From positions 1 to 64,000 of the forward strand of contig JARLGU010000011.1 of assembly GCA_031292625.1 (NCBI GenBank): a stretch of 64,000 nucleotides of DNA, read 5' to 3'. A program made the translations under genes and the position numbers. Shown piece after piece: positions 29,061 to 38,147 of the stretch. This stretch comes from Capsulimonadaceae bacterium. Lineage in GTDB: Bacteria; Armatimonadota; Armatimonadia; Armatimonadales; Capsulimonadaceae. Under the pieces are notes generated by a model. It had not been told where the DNA came from, did no database searches, and saw only the letters and a list, made by a program, of their open reading frames with translations. Numbering within the stretch: the first letter of the stretch is position 1; the number at the start of each line of letters is the position of its first letter.

Positions 29061-29348
29061 CTACTTCTCCACCACGCCAAGGATATCGTCCGCGCGCAGG
29101 ATGATCACTTCCTCGCCGCCGACCTTGATCTCCGTGCCGCCATACTTCGAGTAGACGACAACGTCGCCGACCTTGACGTCTACCTGCGTGCGCGTTCCGT
29201 TCTCCTGGAGCTTGCCAGGTCCAACCGCCAGCACTTCCGCGCGCTGAGGCTTTTCCTTGGCCGTATCCGGCAGTACGATGCCACCGGCAGTGGTGCTTTC
29301 CGATTCAATGGCCTTGACGACGACTCGATCGCCGAGGGGCTTCAACAT
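29061..29348 (-). CDS. groES: Co-chaperonin GroES (Hsp10)
   Basis: A 95-aa co-chaperonin that caps GroEL. It shows the family start [15 protein letters not shown], the mobile-loop region with [14 protein letters not shown], and [16 protein letters not shown]. The C-terminus [13 protein letters not shown] is canonical. AGGAGG precedes ATG 29348. It is the first gene of the groES-groEL operon. Confidence 0.97.
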   Translation of the reverse strand: MLKPLGDRVVVKAIESESTTAGGIVLPDTAKEKPQRAEVLAVGPGKLQENGTRTQVDVKVGDVVVYSKYGGTEIKVGGEEVIILRADDILGVVEK

Positions 29349-29449
29349 GGTTCATTGACCTCCTGAGAGATGACTCTTCCGATACACAATCACGAAACAA
29401 ACGGCCCACCCGCAAAATCGCTGATGAACCGCGCCCGTTTTCGATCAAT

Positions 29450-29489
29450 ATTATACGCTGCATTAGCACTCGTGTCAACAGAGTGCTAA
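29450..29489 (-). promoter_or_regulatory. CIRCE operator with embedded consensus promoter (groESL)
   Basis: TTAGCACTC-N9-GAGTGCTAA (29463-29489) is a perfect CIRCE element, the binding site of the heat-shock repressor HrcA. On the minus strand TTGACA (29473-29478) lies in the CIRCE loop, followed by 17 bp and TATAAT (29450-29455), an exact sigma-70 consensus. HrcA binding would block the -35 directly. hrcA itself is not in the window. Confidence 0.95.
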
Positions 29490-29618
29490 TGGTTTCCAGA
29501 AGATTTTTTTCACTTTTATTGAGCGCGGCACACTTAATGTCGGCGCAAAGATCAGGCCGGCAAACCGCCGCCCGCAGAACAGGCGCGTCCGCCGGCCATC
29601 CCTTCCTCGCGACCACGC

Positions 29619-30641
29619 CTAATTGGCGGGCGCCTCGACAAGCTTCACATCGCCAATCGTGACGTTGCCGGTTCCGGCCGCGCCCAGATTGAACCCAACC
29701 ACGACGTTGTCTTGCTTGACGTTCTTCGCCGTAAACGGGATCCTATCGAATCGCCACGACGGCCCGACGACTTCGCTATAATCGCTGCCGCCGACATCGT
29801 GGTAATCGTCGCTTGAGATGCGCACGACCGACGCGATCCGCCGCGGAACGTCGGACTTGACGTAGTACGAAAGCACGTAGTTATGACCGTTTACCAGATT
29901 AAACGGGTTCGTATTGAGCTGGATGCTCCAAACGTGGTCTCCCGGTTTCGCCATCGTAACCTGCAATGCGGACGCGGGTCCCTGCAGCGTCACCGATCCG
30001 CTCGCCGGAGCAAGAGACACATCCGCCAACCAAACAGCGCCCGTCTGCTCGCCCATTTGGATTACGAATTGTTCGCCGAGCTCGGTTAGGTTCTGCGCCG
30101 TAAACGGAAAAGTTAGGGTTTGCCATGTTGTCGAGACATCGATCTGCTGCGCCAAGCCGACGTCATGCCAGTCTCCGCCGAGGTTCTGGACGCCAACCCA
30201 GATTTGCCGCGCAGCATCGGCTTTTACGCGGAGCTTCAGCACATACGCTTGGCCTTCCTTCAGAATTAGATCCTTCTGATAAACATACGTCTTCCAGGCT
30301 GTACGATCGGCGTCAACCTTACCGACATCGACGCGCAAGGCATCCCCGTCAATGGATGTCTTCGTCTGGTCGGGAAAGGAGTAGCCGAGTCCCCACGACG
30401 CCAAGTTGTTTGTGGGGAAGAAGAGCTCGCTTACGGCGATTGGCGCCGGAGTAGCCGCCGCGACCGTTGCGGTTGCACTGTCGTCAATAAACGTCGACCA
30501 GCTTCCAAGCGTCGTCGGCGGCGCCAAAATTGGCGTCTGCGCGAACGCAACAGAGGCGGGCACGGTAAGCAGCGCAAATGTTGCGCATACGGTCGCACGA
30601 AGCGCAACCGGCAGAGGATGAGAAAGTCGCCATTGAGCCAT
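29619..30641 (-). CDS. Secreted protein with two carbohydrate-binding-like domains
   Basis: A 340-aa protein starting at ATG 30641 (MAQWRLSHPLPVALRATVCA), with AGGAGAT nine bases upstream and a signal peptide ending near AFAQTP. It contains two similar beta-sandwich halves of CBM4/9 style. Residues about 60-200 hold YVLKLRVKADAARQIWVGVQNLGGDWHDVGL and about 205-340 hold YVLSYYVKSDVPRRIASVVR with DDYHDVGG. No catalytic domain is present, so it is probably a glycan-binding or surface protein. It has its own promoter and borders the old end of the CRISPR array. Confidence 0.75.
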   Translation of the reverse strand: MAQWRLSHPLPVALRATVCATFALLTVPASVAFAQTPILAPPTTLGSWSTFIDDSATATVAAATPAPIAVSELFFPTNNLASWGLGYSFPDQTKTSIDGDALRVDVGKVDADRTAWKTYVYQKDLILKEGQAYVLKLRVKADAARQIWVGVQNLGGDWHDVGLAQQIDVSTTWQTLTFPFTAQNLTELGEQFVIQMGEQTGAVWLADVSLAPASGSVTLQGPASALQVTMAKPGDHVWSIQLNTNPFNLVNGHNYVLSYYVKSDVPRRIASVVRISSDDYHDVGGSDYSEVVGPSWRFDRIPFTAKNVKQDNVVVGFNLGAAGTGNVTIGDVKLVEAPAN

Positions 30642-30675
30642 AGTGGGATCTCCTGTATCAGTGAATCTATACACG

Positions 30676-30705
30676 CTTATACACCTACGACTCCAACCTT
30701 GTCAA
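30676..30705 (-). promoter_or_regulatory. Promoter of the carbohydrate-binding protein gene
   Basis: On the minus strand TTGACA (30700-30705), an 18-bp spacer and TATAAG (30676-30681). Transcription is expected near 30669, giving a short leader. Confidence 0.7.
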
Positions 30706-30828
30706 CTGCTCGAAAAAACGCTTGCTCAGCGAGGATCTCTCGCGCCCATAAGCCGCATCGAACGGGGGTATGGACGCCAAGCCGCTGGTTTGGTCGGCAA
30801 AGGAATCGTGTTCGTAGGGTCAAACGGA

Positions 30829-32169
30829 TGCGCCGCCTGCTCCGCTCCCGAAGGAGCGGAGCAACGCTCGGCGATATCCACCCTGCAGCGGTTCGCGCTG
30901 CGGTTTCAATCCTCTCCGCTCCCGGAGGAGCGGAGCAACCGACGCACACATTTAACCCCTGGCACGGCTGTACGTTTCAATCCTCTCCGCTCCCGGAGGA
31001 GCGGAGCAACCCGAACGCAGGGAGATCGGCTGCATTCGGACGGTGGTTTCAATCCTCTCCGCTCCCGAAGGAGCGGAGCAACGGTGTTTGCCCGATATGC
31101 CGTCGCCAACCAAGTAGTTTCAATCCTCTCCGCTCCCGAAGGAGCGGAGCAACTGTAAGATATTGCGGCGTGCTGCCCGGTTCCGGCTTTTGTTTCAATC
31201 CTCTCCGCTCCCGAAGGAGCGGAGCAACGTAGTACGTCACCTGGTTCGCAAACGCCTGATCGAGTTTCAATCCTCTCCGCCCCCGAGGGAGCGGAGCAAC
31301 AGCGACGCGGGGAGGCGATAACTATGCCACTGGGACGTTTCAATCCTCTCCGCCCCCGAGGGAGCGGAGCAACGCCGCCAGCGGACGTGGACGCGGCGCA
31401 GTATTGCTGGTTTCAATCCTCTCCGCCCCCGAGGGAGCGGAGCAACTTATATGTCCAGCTTCACTGAACGGGAGTTACTTGTTTCAATCCTCTCCGCCCC
31501 CGAGGGAGCGGAGCAACCGGGGTCGCTGAACGGTTCCGTGAGGGCAAACGATGTTTCAATCCTCTCCGCCCCCGAGGGAGCGGAGCAACCTGCGGTCTCG
31601 ATCCGTGGACCGCGCATAGGCAGTTTCAATCCTCTCCGCCCCCGAGGGAGCGGAGCAACAGGTTCCCGAACCCCTGACCATAACCATCATTTAGTTTCAA
31701 TCCTCTCCGCCCCCGAGGGAGCGGAGCAACGCGTTGGCGAGTACATCCATGCGACACCTGAGCCGGGTTTCAATCCTCTCCGCCCCCGAGGGAGCGGAGC
31801 AACCATCCGTTGAGGGTCTGGACTCCATAAGCCTTATTGAGTTTCAATCCTCTCCGCCCCCGAGGGAGCGGAGCAACGAACGTAAGCGACGCAGATGAGT
31901 TCGCCAAGAAAAGGTTTCAATCCTCTCCGCCCCCGAGGGAGCGGAGCAACCTTGGCGAGACGGAGCTGATATACGGCAGCACGTAGCGTTTCAATCCTCT
32001 CCGCCCCCGAGGGAGCGGAGCAACCTAGCCGTCCAGCAGGCTGCGAAGGGCGCGAAGAAAGTTTCAATCCTCTCCGCCCCCGAGGGAGCGGAGCAACATC
32101 AGCTGTCGAAATGTTCCGCCGCCGTTGGAAATGTTTCAATCCTCTCCGCCCCCGAGGGAGCGGAGCAAC
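30829..32169 (-). CRISPR. Type I-C CRISPR array, 18 full repeats plus one degenerate
   Basis: Full 37-nt repeats start at 30903, 30974, 31046, 31117, 31192, 31264, 31337, 31410, 31481, 31553, 31623, 31694, 31767, 31841, 31914, 31988, 32061 and 32133. A degenerate end repeat lies at 30829-30865. Spacers are 33-38 nt and all differ. Read on the minus strand, each repeat begins GTTGCTCCGCTCC and ends in the 11-nt handle AGGATTGAAAC, typical of type I-C. The cas genes and leader lie at the right, so the left end is oldest. That is where the variant repeats are: CTCCCGGAGGAG at the first two full repeats, CTCCCGAAGGAG at the next three, and CCCCCGAGGGAG afterwards (plus-strand reading). Protein-like frames across the array are artefacts. 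Confidence 0.98.
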
Positions 32170-32342
32170 TGTCTTTTCACGCTCGATTTGAGCCCGGCAT
32201 CGACGCCGTAATGGCCGGGTCCGCCGGATAATCGCACAGCCTGAGCGTGAACGGCTGCGCGAAACTTGTGCTCGAAATGTCATCGCTTGGGGTTCGCATC
32301 GATGGTTTTCTCGCTCTCTTGCATCCCATAGCATTGATACTA
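32170..32342 (-). promoter_or_regulatory. CRISPR leader
   Basis: The 173 bp between the cas2 stop and the first (youngest) repeat are in the leader position for spacer acquisition and array transcription on the minus strand. I cannot point to a convincing -35/-10 pair. Confidence 0.7.
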
Positions 32343-32633
32343 CTACACGAGCAGAACATCCTCGTAATCCACATATCCGTCGCGCCCAAATATTTCGACG
32401 CAATCCTCGCGGGAGCCGTGTATGTGATAGACGCGCAGGTTGTCCTCCTCGGGAATGACCACCTTGTCGATGCGCTGACGAAGGCGCTCTAGCTGCGCGT
32501 CGGTCAACTGGCACTCGAACACCGAATACTGGACGCGCTGCCCCACTCCCTCGCAGAGCTTGGCGACCTTTCTGAGCCGGCGCCGTCCTTCCTTCGTAAG
32601 AGTGTTGACGTCATATGCGATCACGACAAACAT
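32343..32633 (-). CDS. cas2: CRISPR-associated endonuclease Cas2
   Basis: A 96-aa protein that forms the spacer-integration complex with Cas1. It begins MFVVIAYDVNT, with the ferredoxin-fold strand and conserved Asp8. QYSVFECQLTDAQLERLRQRI and DNLRVYHIHG are typical. The start at ATG 32633 is chosen from this motif; the frame remains open further upstream but there it overlaps cas1. It lies 23 bp after cas1 and 173 bp before the array. Confidence 0.95.
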   Translation of the reverse strand: MFVVIAYDVNTLTKEGRRRLRKVAKLCEGVGQRVQYSVFECQLTDAQLERLRQRIDKVVIPEEDNLRVYHIHGSREDCVEIFGRDGYVDYEDVLLV

Positions 32634-32656
32634 AAGAGTTTCTCCCAAGCCCCCGC

Positions 32657-33694
32657 TTACAATATAAACGGAACGTAGTCGTCGATATCCCCGCGGAGAT
32701 GCCGCGCCAGGATGCGCGCCTGCACGTGCGGCGCGAGGCCTAGTTGGATCTTCGTGCCCAAGAATGCGTGCGAGACCTCTTCCTGCTTGCGCTTCTGATA
32801 GGCCGACAGGACGATTTTCCGACCGTCCGCGTTTAATAAGACGCCCCCGCCCAAATCGTCGCGAACGTCGAAGTGCTCGGGCTTGATCTGTTTGCGATTG
32901 ACCAGCGTCACCGCAAGGCGCTCGGATAGAATTGGCCGGAACTCCTCCATGAGATCGAGTGCGAGCGCTGGCCGTCCGGGTCTGATCTCGTGCAGATATC
33001 CGAACTGCGGATCGAGACCGACTCCCTCGCATGCCGCAGTGCAGTCCGCGCTGAGCAAGGCGTAGAAGAACGACAGCATCGCGTTCATCCGATCCCTCGG
33101 CGGGCGGCGGCTGCGGGTTTTGAATGCAAATTCATCTGTTGGAGCATTGATCAGATCCCCAAAGACGTCGAAATACAGCGCCGCGCACTGACCCTCGACG
33201 CCCCTCGCTTCGTCGATCGACTTGCGCTCCGGCAGCCCCTCGATGAACGTCGCCATCTTGCCCGCCGCCGTCCGAAGGCGCTCCGCGCGCTCCATATCCT
33301 TTGTGTCGCGCGCGCCACGCAGGAGGCTCCGGTGGGCATTCTGACACTTGCCGGCGACGATTGCCGACGCGATCTTCAGAGCCGCCGCCGGATCGTTCCT
33401 GGCTTCGTGCTGCGCTTGGCGAAGCAATACGTTGCCGCACAATGGTCCGACGACGCGCGCCTTGAAACGCCCCGCGTAGTCGAAGAACACAACGGCCCGC
33501 CCCTCCTCGGCGCACCGCTGCATTGCCCCGGCGCTCATCATCGCGTTGCCGAACAGGTAGACGGCCCCAAGATGTTGGGCGGGAACATGCATTAGCTTTT
33601 CGCCGCCAGCCTCGACCCGCAGCGTGTCGTGATCCAAGCGGACGTAAGCGTCCGGTGTGAGGACGTACAGCGTATTGAGTAGTTGAAGGTTCAT
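32657..33694 (-). CDS. cas1: CRISPR-associated endonuclease Cas1, type I-C
   Basis: A 345-aa integrase of the adaptation complex. It starts at ATG 33694 (MNLQLLNTLYVLTPDAYVRL), overlapping the cas4 stop by 4 nt. The catalytic region includes MNAMLSFFYALLSADCTAACEGVGLDPQFGYLHEI-type sequence, with His in GYLH and acidic residues in DLMEEFRP. The I-C style C-terminus has HARQ-like HVQARILARHLRGD. The length is normal. Confidence 0.95.
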   Translation of the reverse strand: MNLQLLNTLYVLTPDAYVRLDHDTLRVEAGGEKLMHVPAQHLGAVYLFGNAMMSAGAMQRCAEEGRAVVFFDYAGRFKARVVGPLCGNVLLRQAQHEARNDPAAALKIASAIVAGKCQNAHRSLLRGARDTKDMERAERLRTAAGKMATFIEGLPERKSIDEARGVEGQCAALYFDVFGDLINAPTDEFAFKTRSRRPPRDRMNAMLSFFYALLSADCTAACEGVGLDPQFGYLHEIRPGRPALALDLMEEFRPILSERLAVTLVNRKQIKPEHFDVRDDLGGGVLLNADGRKIVLSAYQKRKQEEVSHAFLGTKIQLGLAPHVQARILARHLRGDIDDYVPFIL

Positions 33695-34335
33695 TCCACG
33701 CCTCCTACGTCTCCCTCGACCGCCGGCCGGTAAATCCGGCCACGCGGCACACGCCGGGCTGCGACAACCGTTTCCGGCATGCACGCCTCCCGAAGCGAAC
33801 AATTTTCGCACCGGGCATCGCTAACAGCCGGCGGGAGAGCCCCGCCGTTTTTCATCATCGCGCGCACCTCCTCGATCAACTCCCGCGTGAGATCGCGCAG
33901 GTCGCGACTGAACTCTACCGTACGCCGCCGCTTACGTTCGCCGCTGAAAAGCGCCCCCTCGGCAACGTGAATGCCCAGCATCTCCTCCAGACACATCGCC
34001 TGCGCGCAGAGTTGTATGTCGTCGTGAAGCGCGACCGGCCTCGACCCCGGCTTATACTCGACCGGCAGCACCGCGCCATCGTCGTGGAACTCGACGATAT
34101 CAGCGACACCGGCCAGCCCGAGCGCATCGGACCAGAGCGGCAGCGCGCGCTCCACGCGAACCCCGTTCTCGATTCGCGTGGAGCGTTCATCCGCCCGCTC
34201 ATGCATCCGGTTGCCCCGCAGCGTGAAGACGTTCTCGTCGTACACTCTCTCGGCATGGATCAGCGCGCACTGTCGCGGGCAGTACGAGTAATGCTCCAAC
34301 GCCGAGATCGGCACGTACTCGTGATCGGGGAACAT
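33691..34335 (-). CDS. cas4: CRISPR-associated exonuclease Cas4
   Basis: A 214-aa Fe-S RecB-family nuclease that trims prespacers and helps select PAMs in type I-C. The N-terminal Cys of YCPRQCALIH and the C-terminal cluster CENCSLREAC give the four-cysteine Fe-S site. The nuclease motif VLPVEYKPGSR (Glu-x-Lys) is present near residue 90. It begins at ATG 34335, 26 bp after cas7, and overlaps cas1 by 4 nt. Confidence 0.95.
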   Translation of the reverse strand: MFPDHEYVPISALEHYSYCPRQCALIHAERVYDENVFTLRGNRMHERADERSTRIENGVRVERALPLWSDALGLAGVADIVEFHDDGAVLPVEYKPGSRPVALHDDIQLCAQAMCLEEMLGIHVAEGALFSGERKRRRTVEFSRDLRDLTRELIEEVRAMMKNGGALPPAVSDARCENCSLREACMPETVVAARRVPRGRIYRPAVEGDVGGVE

Positions 34336-34361
34336 GGCAGGATGCCCTTCATGAGTGAGTC

Positions 34362-35276
34362 TTAGCCGTCCACAAGGCTTGTCAGCGTGACGCCGTCTGG
34401 CATGTCACGGTTCAAGGTAACGACATAGTCGTCGAAACGCCGGGGCGCAGGTACTTTCTCGATCTTGAGCTTATCGAAGAGCTTATGGGCCGGGACATTG
34501 CCGAGAGCATTCTCGTGACTAAATACGTGCAAACCCCGAATAGACATCAGCCCACGCGCCGCCGAATGGTCGAGGTCCCACATCATGGTGAGCGCCGTCC
34601 AGAACAGCTCGAGGTCCTCGCGCGAGACGCCGGTTTGCTTGGCGAAGGCTGGCGTGTAGAAACCGTGCGCGAGGTAGAGACCGTACGGTACAATGGCCTT
34701 CCTGCCCATTTCCGTCGTCTTACCCTTGCCCTTCCCGTCCGCGCCCTCCTCGGACTCTACAACCTGAGCGTCTTCAGGTTTGGTAATTGCAACGCGGGTA
34801 ATCGTTTCGTCAAGCGGAACAATTGGGTCGACGGACCTCGCAAACGTGAGCTGAAAAGGGCCTCGGACTTGCCCTGCGTTCCGTCCAGTTGTCATAACTG
34901 CTCCGAACGAGCGAACGTCATAGAATCGCTTGCACATGATCTTGCGGACCTTGTCAATGTCGTCTCGGTTCTGTTTAGTGCCAGTCGATTTGATGTTAGC
35001 CTCGGCGTAGCCCTCTTCATGCAGCGTATTCAGCGCAATTCCGCGTTCATTCACGTATATCTCGTAGCCCGCAACTCCGTTCTTCGCGGTGGTAACGTAG
35101 TTTCGCACTTTCCGCTTGAGGCATACATCGGTCACGAGACCCTGAAGGGTTTCGGGATCGGTGCGAGGCATGTTCCCTGCGTCTGGGTCGCCGTTCGGAT
35201 TGCCGTCGGTCACATCAAAGAGCATAATGAAATCGTGGCGGCGCTCAGGGTCGCCGCAGACTGTAAAGTTCGCCAT
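34362..35276 (-). CDS. cas7: Type I-C Cascade backbone protein Cas7 (Csd2)
   Basis: A 304-aa RAMP protein that coats the crRNA spacer. Family sequences include HDFIMLFDVTDGNPNGDPDA near the N-terminus, MPRTDPETLQGLVTDVCLKR and the thumb region RSFGAVMTTGRNAGQVRGP. A charged insert (SEEGADGKGKGKTTEMGRK, about 188-206) is longer than I expect for the family. It starts 2 bp after cas8c and is strongly co-translated. Confidence 0.95.
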   Translation of the reverse strand: MANFTVCGDPERRHDFIMLFDVTDGNPNGDPDAGNMPRTDPETLQGLVTDVCLKRKVRNYVTTAKNGVAGYEIYVNERGIALNTLHEEGYAEANIKSTGTKQNRDDIDKVRKIMCKRFYDVRSFGAVMTTGRNAGQVRGPFQLTFARSVDPIVPLDETITRVAITKPEDAQVVESEEGADGKGKGKTTEMGRKAIVPYGLYLAHGFYTPAFAKQTGVSREDLELFWTALTMMWDLDHSAARGLMSIRGLHVFSHENALGNVPAHKLFDKLKIEKVPAPRRFDDYVVTLNRDMPDGVTLTSLVDG

Positions 35277-35278
35277 GT

Positions 35279-37009
35279 TTATTCGTCCTCGTTTTCGGTG
35301 TTGTCAATGTCGTGATCGTTCGTCTTTGCAACCTTCTCGTCATGCTTTGCGATGGCCGTCGCCCGGTCAAACGCCTTTTGATGATAGAATCCAAGGGCGA
35401 ATAAGCCCTGGTCTTTGAGTGTGAGGATCGACGGGAAATCGTCCAATTTGGTGCTAATCTCCATCAAGCGATTGTCGAGAGCGCCATGCCACTTTGGTTT
35501 CGTCTTTCGGATCTTCGGCAAGTGCGCCTTCGTTGCCATGCTGAGCAATAGCGGCATGACGGTCGCGGGCGAGGTCGACGCCGCGCCGTAATAGCGATCC
35601 ACGATATTGGCGCTAATATCACCCACTGCGGCTTTCTGGATGGCAGCGAGGTGGGCCAACAGCCGTCCGCAAACGTACGCCGGGCTGGTGTTTTCCATGT
35701 TTAGGGATGCCATAGGAATATTCGAGACCTCCTCATGAGTAGAAAGGATCATTTTGATAAGTGTTGCGCGGCCGTGGTTGACAGCTCGGTCAGCGCGGCA
35801 GCGCATTATGGTTCGTGCAAGAAGATGTTCTGGAATCGGCTTTCCGAGAATCGCAGCTTGCAAGAGGCCAACGGCGGCGGATGGTTCCATTTCCTTCGAT
35901 GCGGCGCGGTAAGCGGCCGCCGCGACCTTCCAGACGCCCCGGATTGGTCCCGGTGTCCCGTCGAAGTTGACCATGTCCTGTAGCTCAAACCATCGCGCAA
36001 GATTTTGCCGAACAGAACCGAGCGTGGTTGTTATCTGGTCGCGGATCACGACGCGGGCGGCGTTTGCCGAGAGAGCGAAGACGTAGAATTCCTCCTTCAT
36101 TTCGTCATCCAGCTCATAGAGCCGTCCGCTTCGCGCCGAATCGATCAGATCGCGGACCATCTCAGCTTGAGGCTCGTCGATCATGCCCGGGAAATACTCG
36201 TCAGGCCCGTGCTTTGTCCAGAAGACGTAGACGACATTACCGACGATTACTCGATTTTTCTTGTTCGCGATCAGGCGGTTGAGCGCCTTGACGATCCGCT
36301 CGCCAGCGTCGCGGTTGATTGGAGCCGTCTGGGCGCGCTTGAGCCCATGGGATTCAAACGCATTCGAGTTCGCGGATACGAGCGCGACGCCGGACGTCTG
36401 CCCGCCTGGCAAGCCTTTGACCGCCACCGACAAGCTCTCGTCCACCGGGCCGCGTATGCCAGTAACCAGGCACTGGAACTGAGTTCCTGCGTCTCCGTCT
36501 GCATCGCCTCGTGCCGATTTTGCCCAGAACCGCTGCACGGCGACCGAGTCGACGACGAGCTTGTCGCGGTAGCGAAATGTCACGATGTCGCTGGGGTCCA
36601 TGCCGTCTGGCAACTGGGCGGACTGGCTGTCGATCAATCGCAGAACGGCAGTCGCCCCTTCGTCCCCGGTCTCCTCGACGCACTGCTTCACCAACTCGCG
36701 AAACGCCCTATGCTTATCTGCGGCTCGCTTGTCGATAACGCCTTTGCTGTCGGGGATAGCCGCACCGAAGACATAAGAGGGAGTATCGGCGAGCAGAATC
36801 GGACGAATTCCAGCAGTTCTTCCCACAAACGGGATCGTTCGCGGCAGCCCCCGATCCTTCTTGCCATCGCCAGCGTTCGAACTGATCTCGTACCGTCCGT
36901 CGGGCGCAAGCTCAACGATCCAGCGAACCGGCTTGGTTTCATACATCGGCGGCGGCATGTTCTCGCCGATGATTGCCTCAGCGCATTCGTATAGCTTTTG
37001 AAGAATCAT
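35279..37009 (-). CDS. cas8c: Type I-C Cascade large subunit Cas8c (Csd1)
   Basis: A 576-aa large subunit that recognises the PAM and, in type I-C, may also yield an internal small subunit from its 3' part. The N-terminus MILQKLYECAEAIIG and the interior VFGAAIPDSKGVIDKRAADKHRAF fit Csd1. The C-terminal half is helical (AMASLNMENTSPAYVCGRLLAHLAAIQ-like) and contains several candidate internal starts, as expected for a translated Cas11c. It starts at ATG 37009, overlapping the cas5c stop by 4 nt. Confidence 0.93.
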   Translation of the reverse strand: MILQKLYECAEAIIGENMPPPMYETKPVRWIVELAPDGRYEISSNAGDGKKDRGLPRTIPFVGRTAGIRPILLADTPSYVFGAAIPDSKGVIDKRAADKHRAFRELVKQCVEETGDEGATAVLRLIDSQSAQLPDGMDPSDIVTFRYRDKLVVDSVAVQRFWAKSARGDADGDAGTQFQCLVTGIRGPVDESLSVAVKGLPGGQTSGVALVSANSNAFESHGLKRAQTAPINRDAGERIVKALNRLIANKKNRVIVGNVVYVFWTKHGPDEYFPGMIDEPQAEMVRDLIDSARSGRLYELDDEMKEEFYVFALSANAARVVIRDQITTTLGSVRQNLARWFELQDMVNFDGTPGPIRGVWKVAAAAYRAASKEMEPSAAVGLLQAAILGKPIPEHLLARTIMRCRADRAVNHGRATLIKMILSTHEEVSNIPMASLNMENTSPAYVCGRLLAHLAAIQKAAVGDISANIVDRYYGAASTSPATVMPLLLSMATKAHLPKIRKTKPKWHGALDNRLMEISTKLDDFPSILTLKDQGLFALGFYHQKAFDRATAIAKHDEKVAKTNDHDIDNTENEDE

Positions 37010-37626
37010 GCGCCGCCTCCTTCGTAAAGAGAATCCGGGACGTAGAGAACGCCGCCGTCGAGCCGCGCATTAAAGAAACGCGGGGTGGCCCGCTCCGGCC
37101 CGTAATCGAGGTCAAACAGCAGCCGTCCGAGATCGCGGTTGTCGTCGATTGGCTTCGCGGTCCCGTCCACCGGCCCAAAGCCAGCCGCAAACTCACGGCA
37201 TCCAAGGTATGGCCGCTGCCAGCATTGGCCGCGCTCGATGCGGCGGCGAAATTGGTCGCGATATTTTGCAGGGTCGGCGTCGGTTGATCCTGCCGGAATG
37301 TAAACATCCGCGCGGATAATATACGCGACATCCTTGAGCACCAGGCTGCTGCGCTGTGCGCGGTCGTCGGTGATCGAGATGCCATTGTTGCGAGGCGAGG
37401 CGCGGGAACTCACTTCGTTGCGCAGGATCGACAGGTGCTTGATCGGATTGAGCACGACAATCTCGCGCACGCGCCAGCGCATCGGCTTGTGCCAGAAGAT
37501 CGCCTCAAGCACCCCTCGCGCCGCCGACGGCGTTATAACGGGATAAGTAACGCGCTCAGTCTTAAATTCGCTCGTGAAGAGCGCGTAGGGTCCCCACACT
37601 TTAACTTCAACCGGTGGGTAGTTCAT
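37006..37626 (-). CDS. cas5c: Type I-C crRNA-processing endonuclease Cas5c (Csd5)
   Basis: A 206-aa RAMP endonuclease that replaces Cas6 in type I-C and cuts each repeat 3' of its hairpin to leave the 11-nt handle. MNYPPVEVKVWGPYALFTSE and TYPVITPSAARGVLEAIFW are characteristic. The tyrosine/histidine/lysine catalytic triad lies in this N-terminal third. AGGAGG precedes ATG 37626. It is the first cas gene after the small XRE regulator. Relevant here, it should also recognise the degenerate repeat at 38086-38116. Confidence 0.95.
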   Translation of the reverse strand: MNYPPVEVKVWGPYALFTSEFKTERVTYPVITPSAARGVLEAIFWHKPMRWRVREIVVLNPIKHLSILRNEVSSRASPRNNGISITDDRAQRSSLVLKDVAYIIRADVYIPAGSTDADPAKYRDQFRRRIERGQCWQRPYLGCREFAAGFGPVDGTAKPIDDNRDLGRLLFDLDYGPERATPRFFNARLDGGVLYVPDSLYEGGGA

Positions 37627-37693
37627 AGTGCCTCCTTTTCTGATGAAGGATATGGCCGGAGAGCAAAGCACCGGCCAAAACCGAGAAGCGCAG

Positions 37694-37915
37694 CTAGTTG
37701 TACGGACACGGTCCTAAAAGCGATTGGATCTCCCGCAGATAGCTCTCAGGAATGGCCTTTTGGCCTTGTTCCCATTCAGAAATTCGGCCCGGATGAATGT
37801 CAAGCCTATACGCCAAATCACTCTGGCGCATGCCGGCACACAGGCGCTGTTCATAAAGCCATTGTCCCATGGGAGTTTGGCGAGGCCTTGTTGCTGGCCG
37901 CGGTATCTTTTTCAT
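37694..37915 (-). CDS. Small XRE-type HTH regulator inside the cas locus
   Basis: A 73-aa DNA-binding protein with a single XRE helix-turn-helix (LYEQRLCAGMRQSDLAYRLD, then IHPGRISEWEQGQKAIPESY). A basic N-terminal tail (KKIPRPATRPRQTP) may add DNA contacts. ATG 37915 is chosen because GGAG lies 7 bases upstream; a longer frame reaches into a hairpin region. It is 67 bp upstream of cas5c and 172 bp downstream of the crRNA-like element. It is probably an autoregulator of the cas operon and may bind the TTCGAAATCTAG arms there. No toxin partner was recognised. Confidence 0.8.
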   Translation of the reverse strand: MKKIPRPATRPRQTPMGQWLYEQRLCAGMRQSDLAYRLDIHPGRISEWEQGQKAIPESYLREIQSLLGPCPYN

Positions 37916-38007
37916 AAAGTTCTCCTGTCCCCACGAAAGGGGCGTAAAGAGAACCCAGAGGTATAATGCAGTTGGACGGTGCATCCTGGGTTCCCTGGAT
38001 CGCGTCG

Positions 38008-38038
38008 GGCAGCCAGGAACTGCAATTTCCTGGCTGCC
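38008..38038 (-). terminator. Hairpin closing the crRNA-like unit
   Basis: GGCAGCCAGGAA and TTCCTGGCTGCC form a perfect 12-bp stem with a 7-nt loop. On the minus strand it begins 47 nt after the handle of the degenerate repeat, so it may define the 3' end of a small RNA or attenuate read-through into xre-cas5c. No T-run follows. Confidence 0.6.
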
Positions 38039-38116
38039 ACCCAAACTTCGAGCAATCGTAAGAATAGAATTGTTCGAAATCTAGTGTTTCAATCCTCTCA
38101 TGAACCTATCATCATG
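38039..38116 (-). ncRNA. crRNA-like RNA: degenerate repeat plus self-matching spacer
   Basis: On the minus strand a small hairpin, CATGA/TCATG with an 8-nt loop (38099-38116), is followed by GAGAGGATTGAAAC (38086-38099). This is identical to the last 14 nt of the array repeat and includes the complete 11-nt crRNA handle. The rest of the repeat is different. The next 13 nt, ACTAGATTTCGAA (38085 downward), are repeated as a protospacer at 38148-38160. The match begins exactly at spacer position 1 and continues imperfectly for about 20 more nt. This is the layout of CreA/CreR-type regulatory guides of type I systems (pseudo-repeat, partially matching spacer, target in a nearby promoter). Transcription is not proven. 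Confidence 0.6.
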
Positions 38117-38147
38117 GTCGTCTGAGCCGTGCAGTCAATAGCAGTTT

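Noticed and set aside
30618-31813. Long open frames across the CRISPR array
   Set aside because: They are made of translated repeats (LRSRRSGAT-like and PSGAERIET-like units) and have no start or ribosome site; the array explains them.
32634-33032. N-terminal extension of cas2 over cas1
   Set aside because: Cas2 proteins begin with the strand MFVVIAYDV; the extension is an antiframe of cas1.
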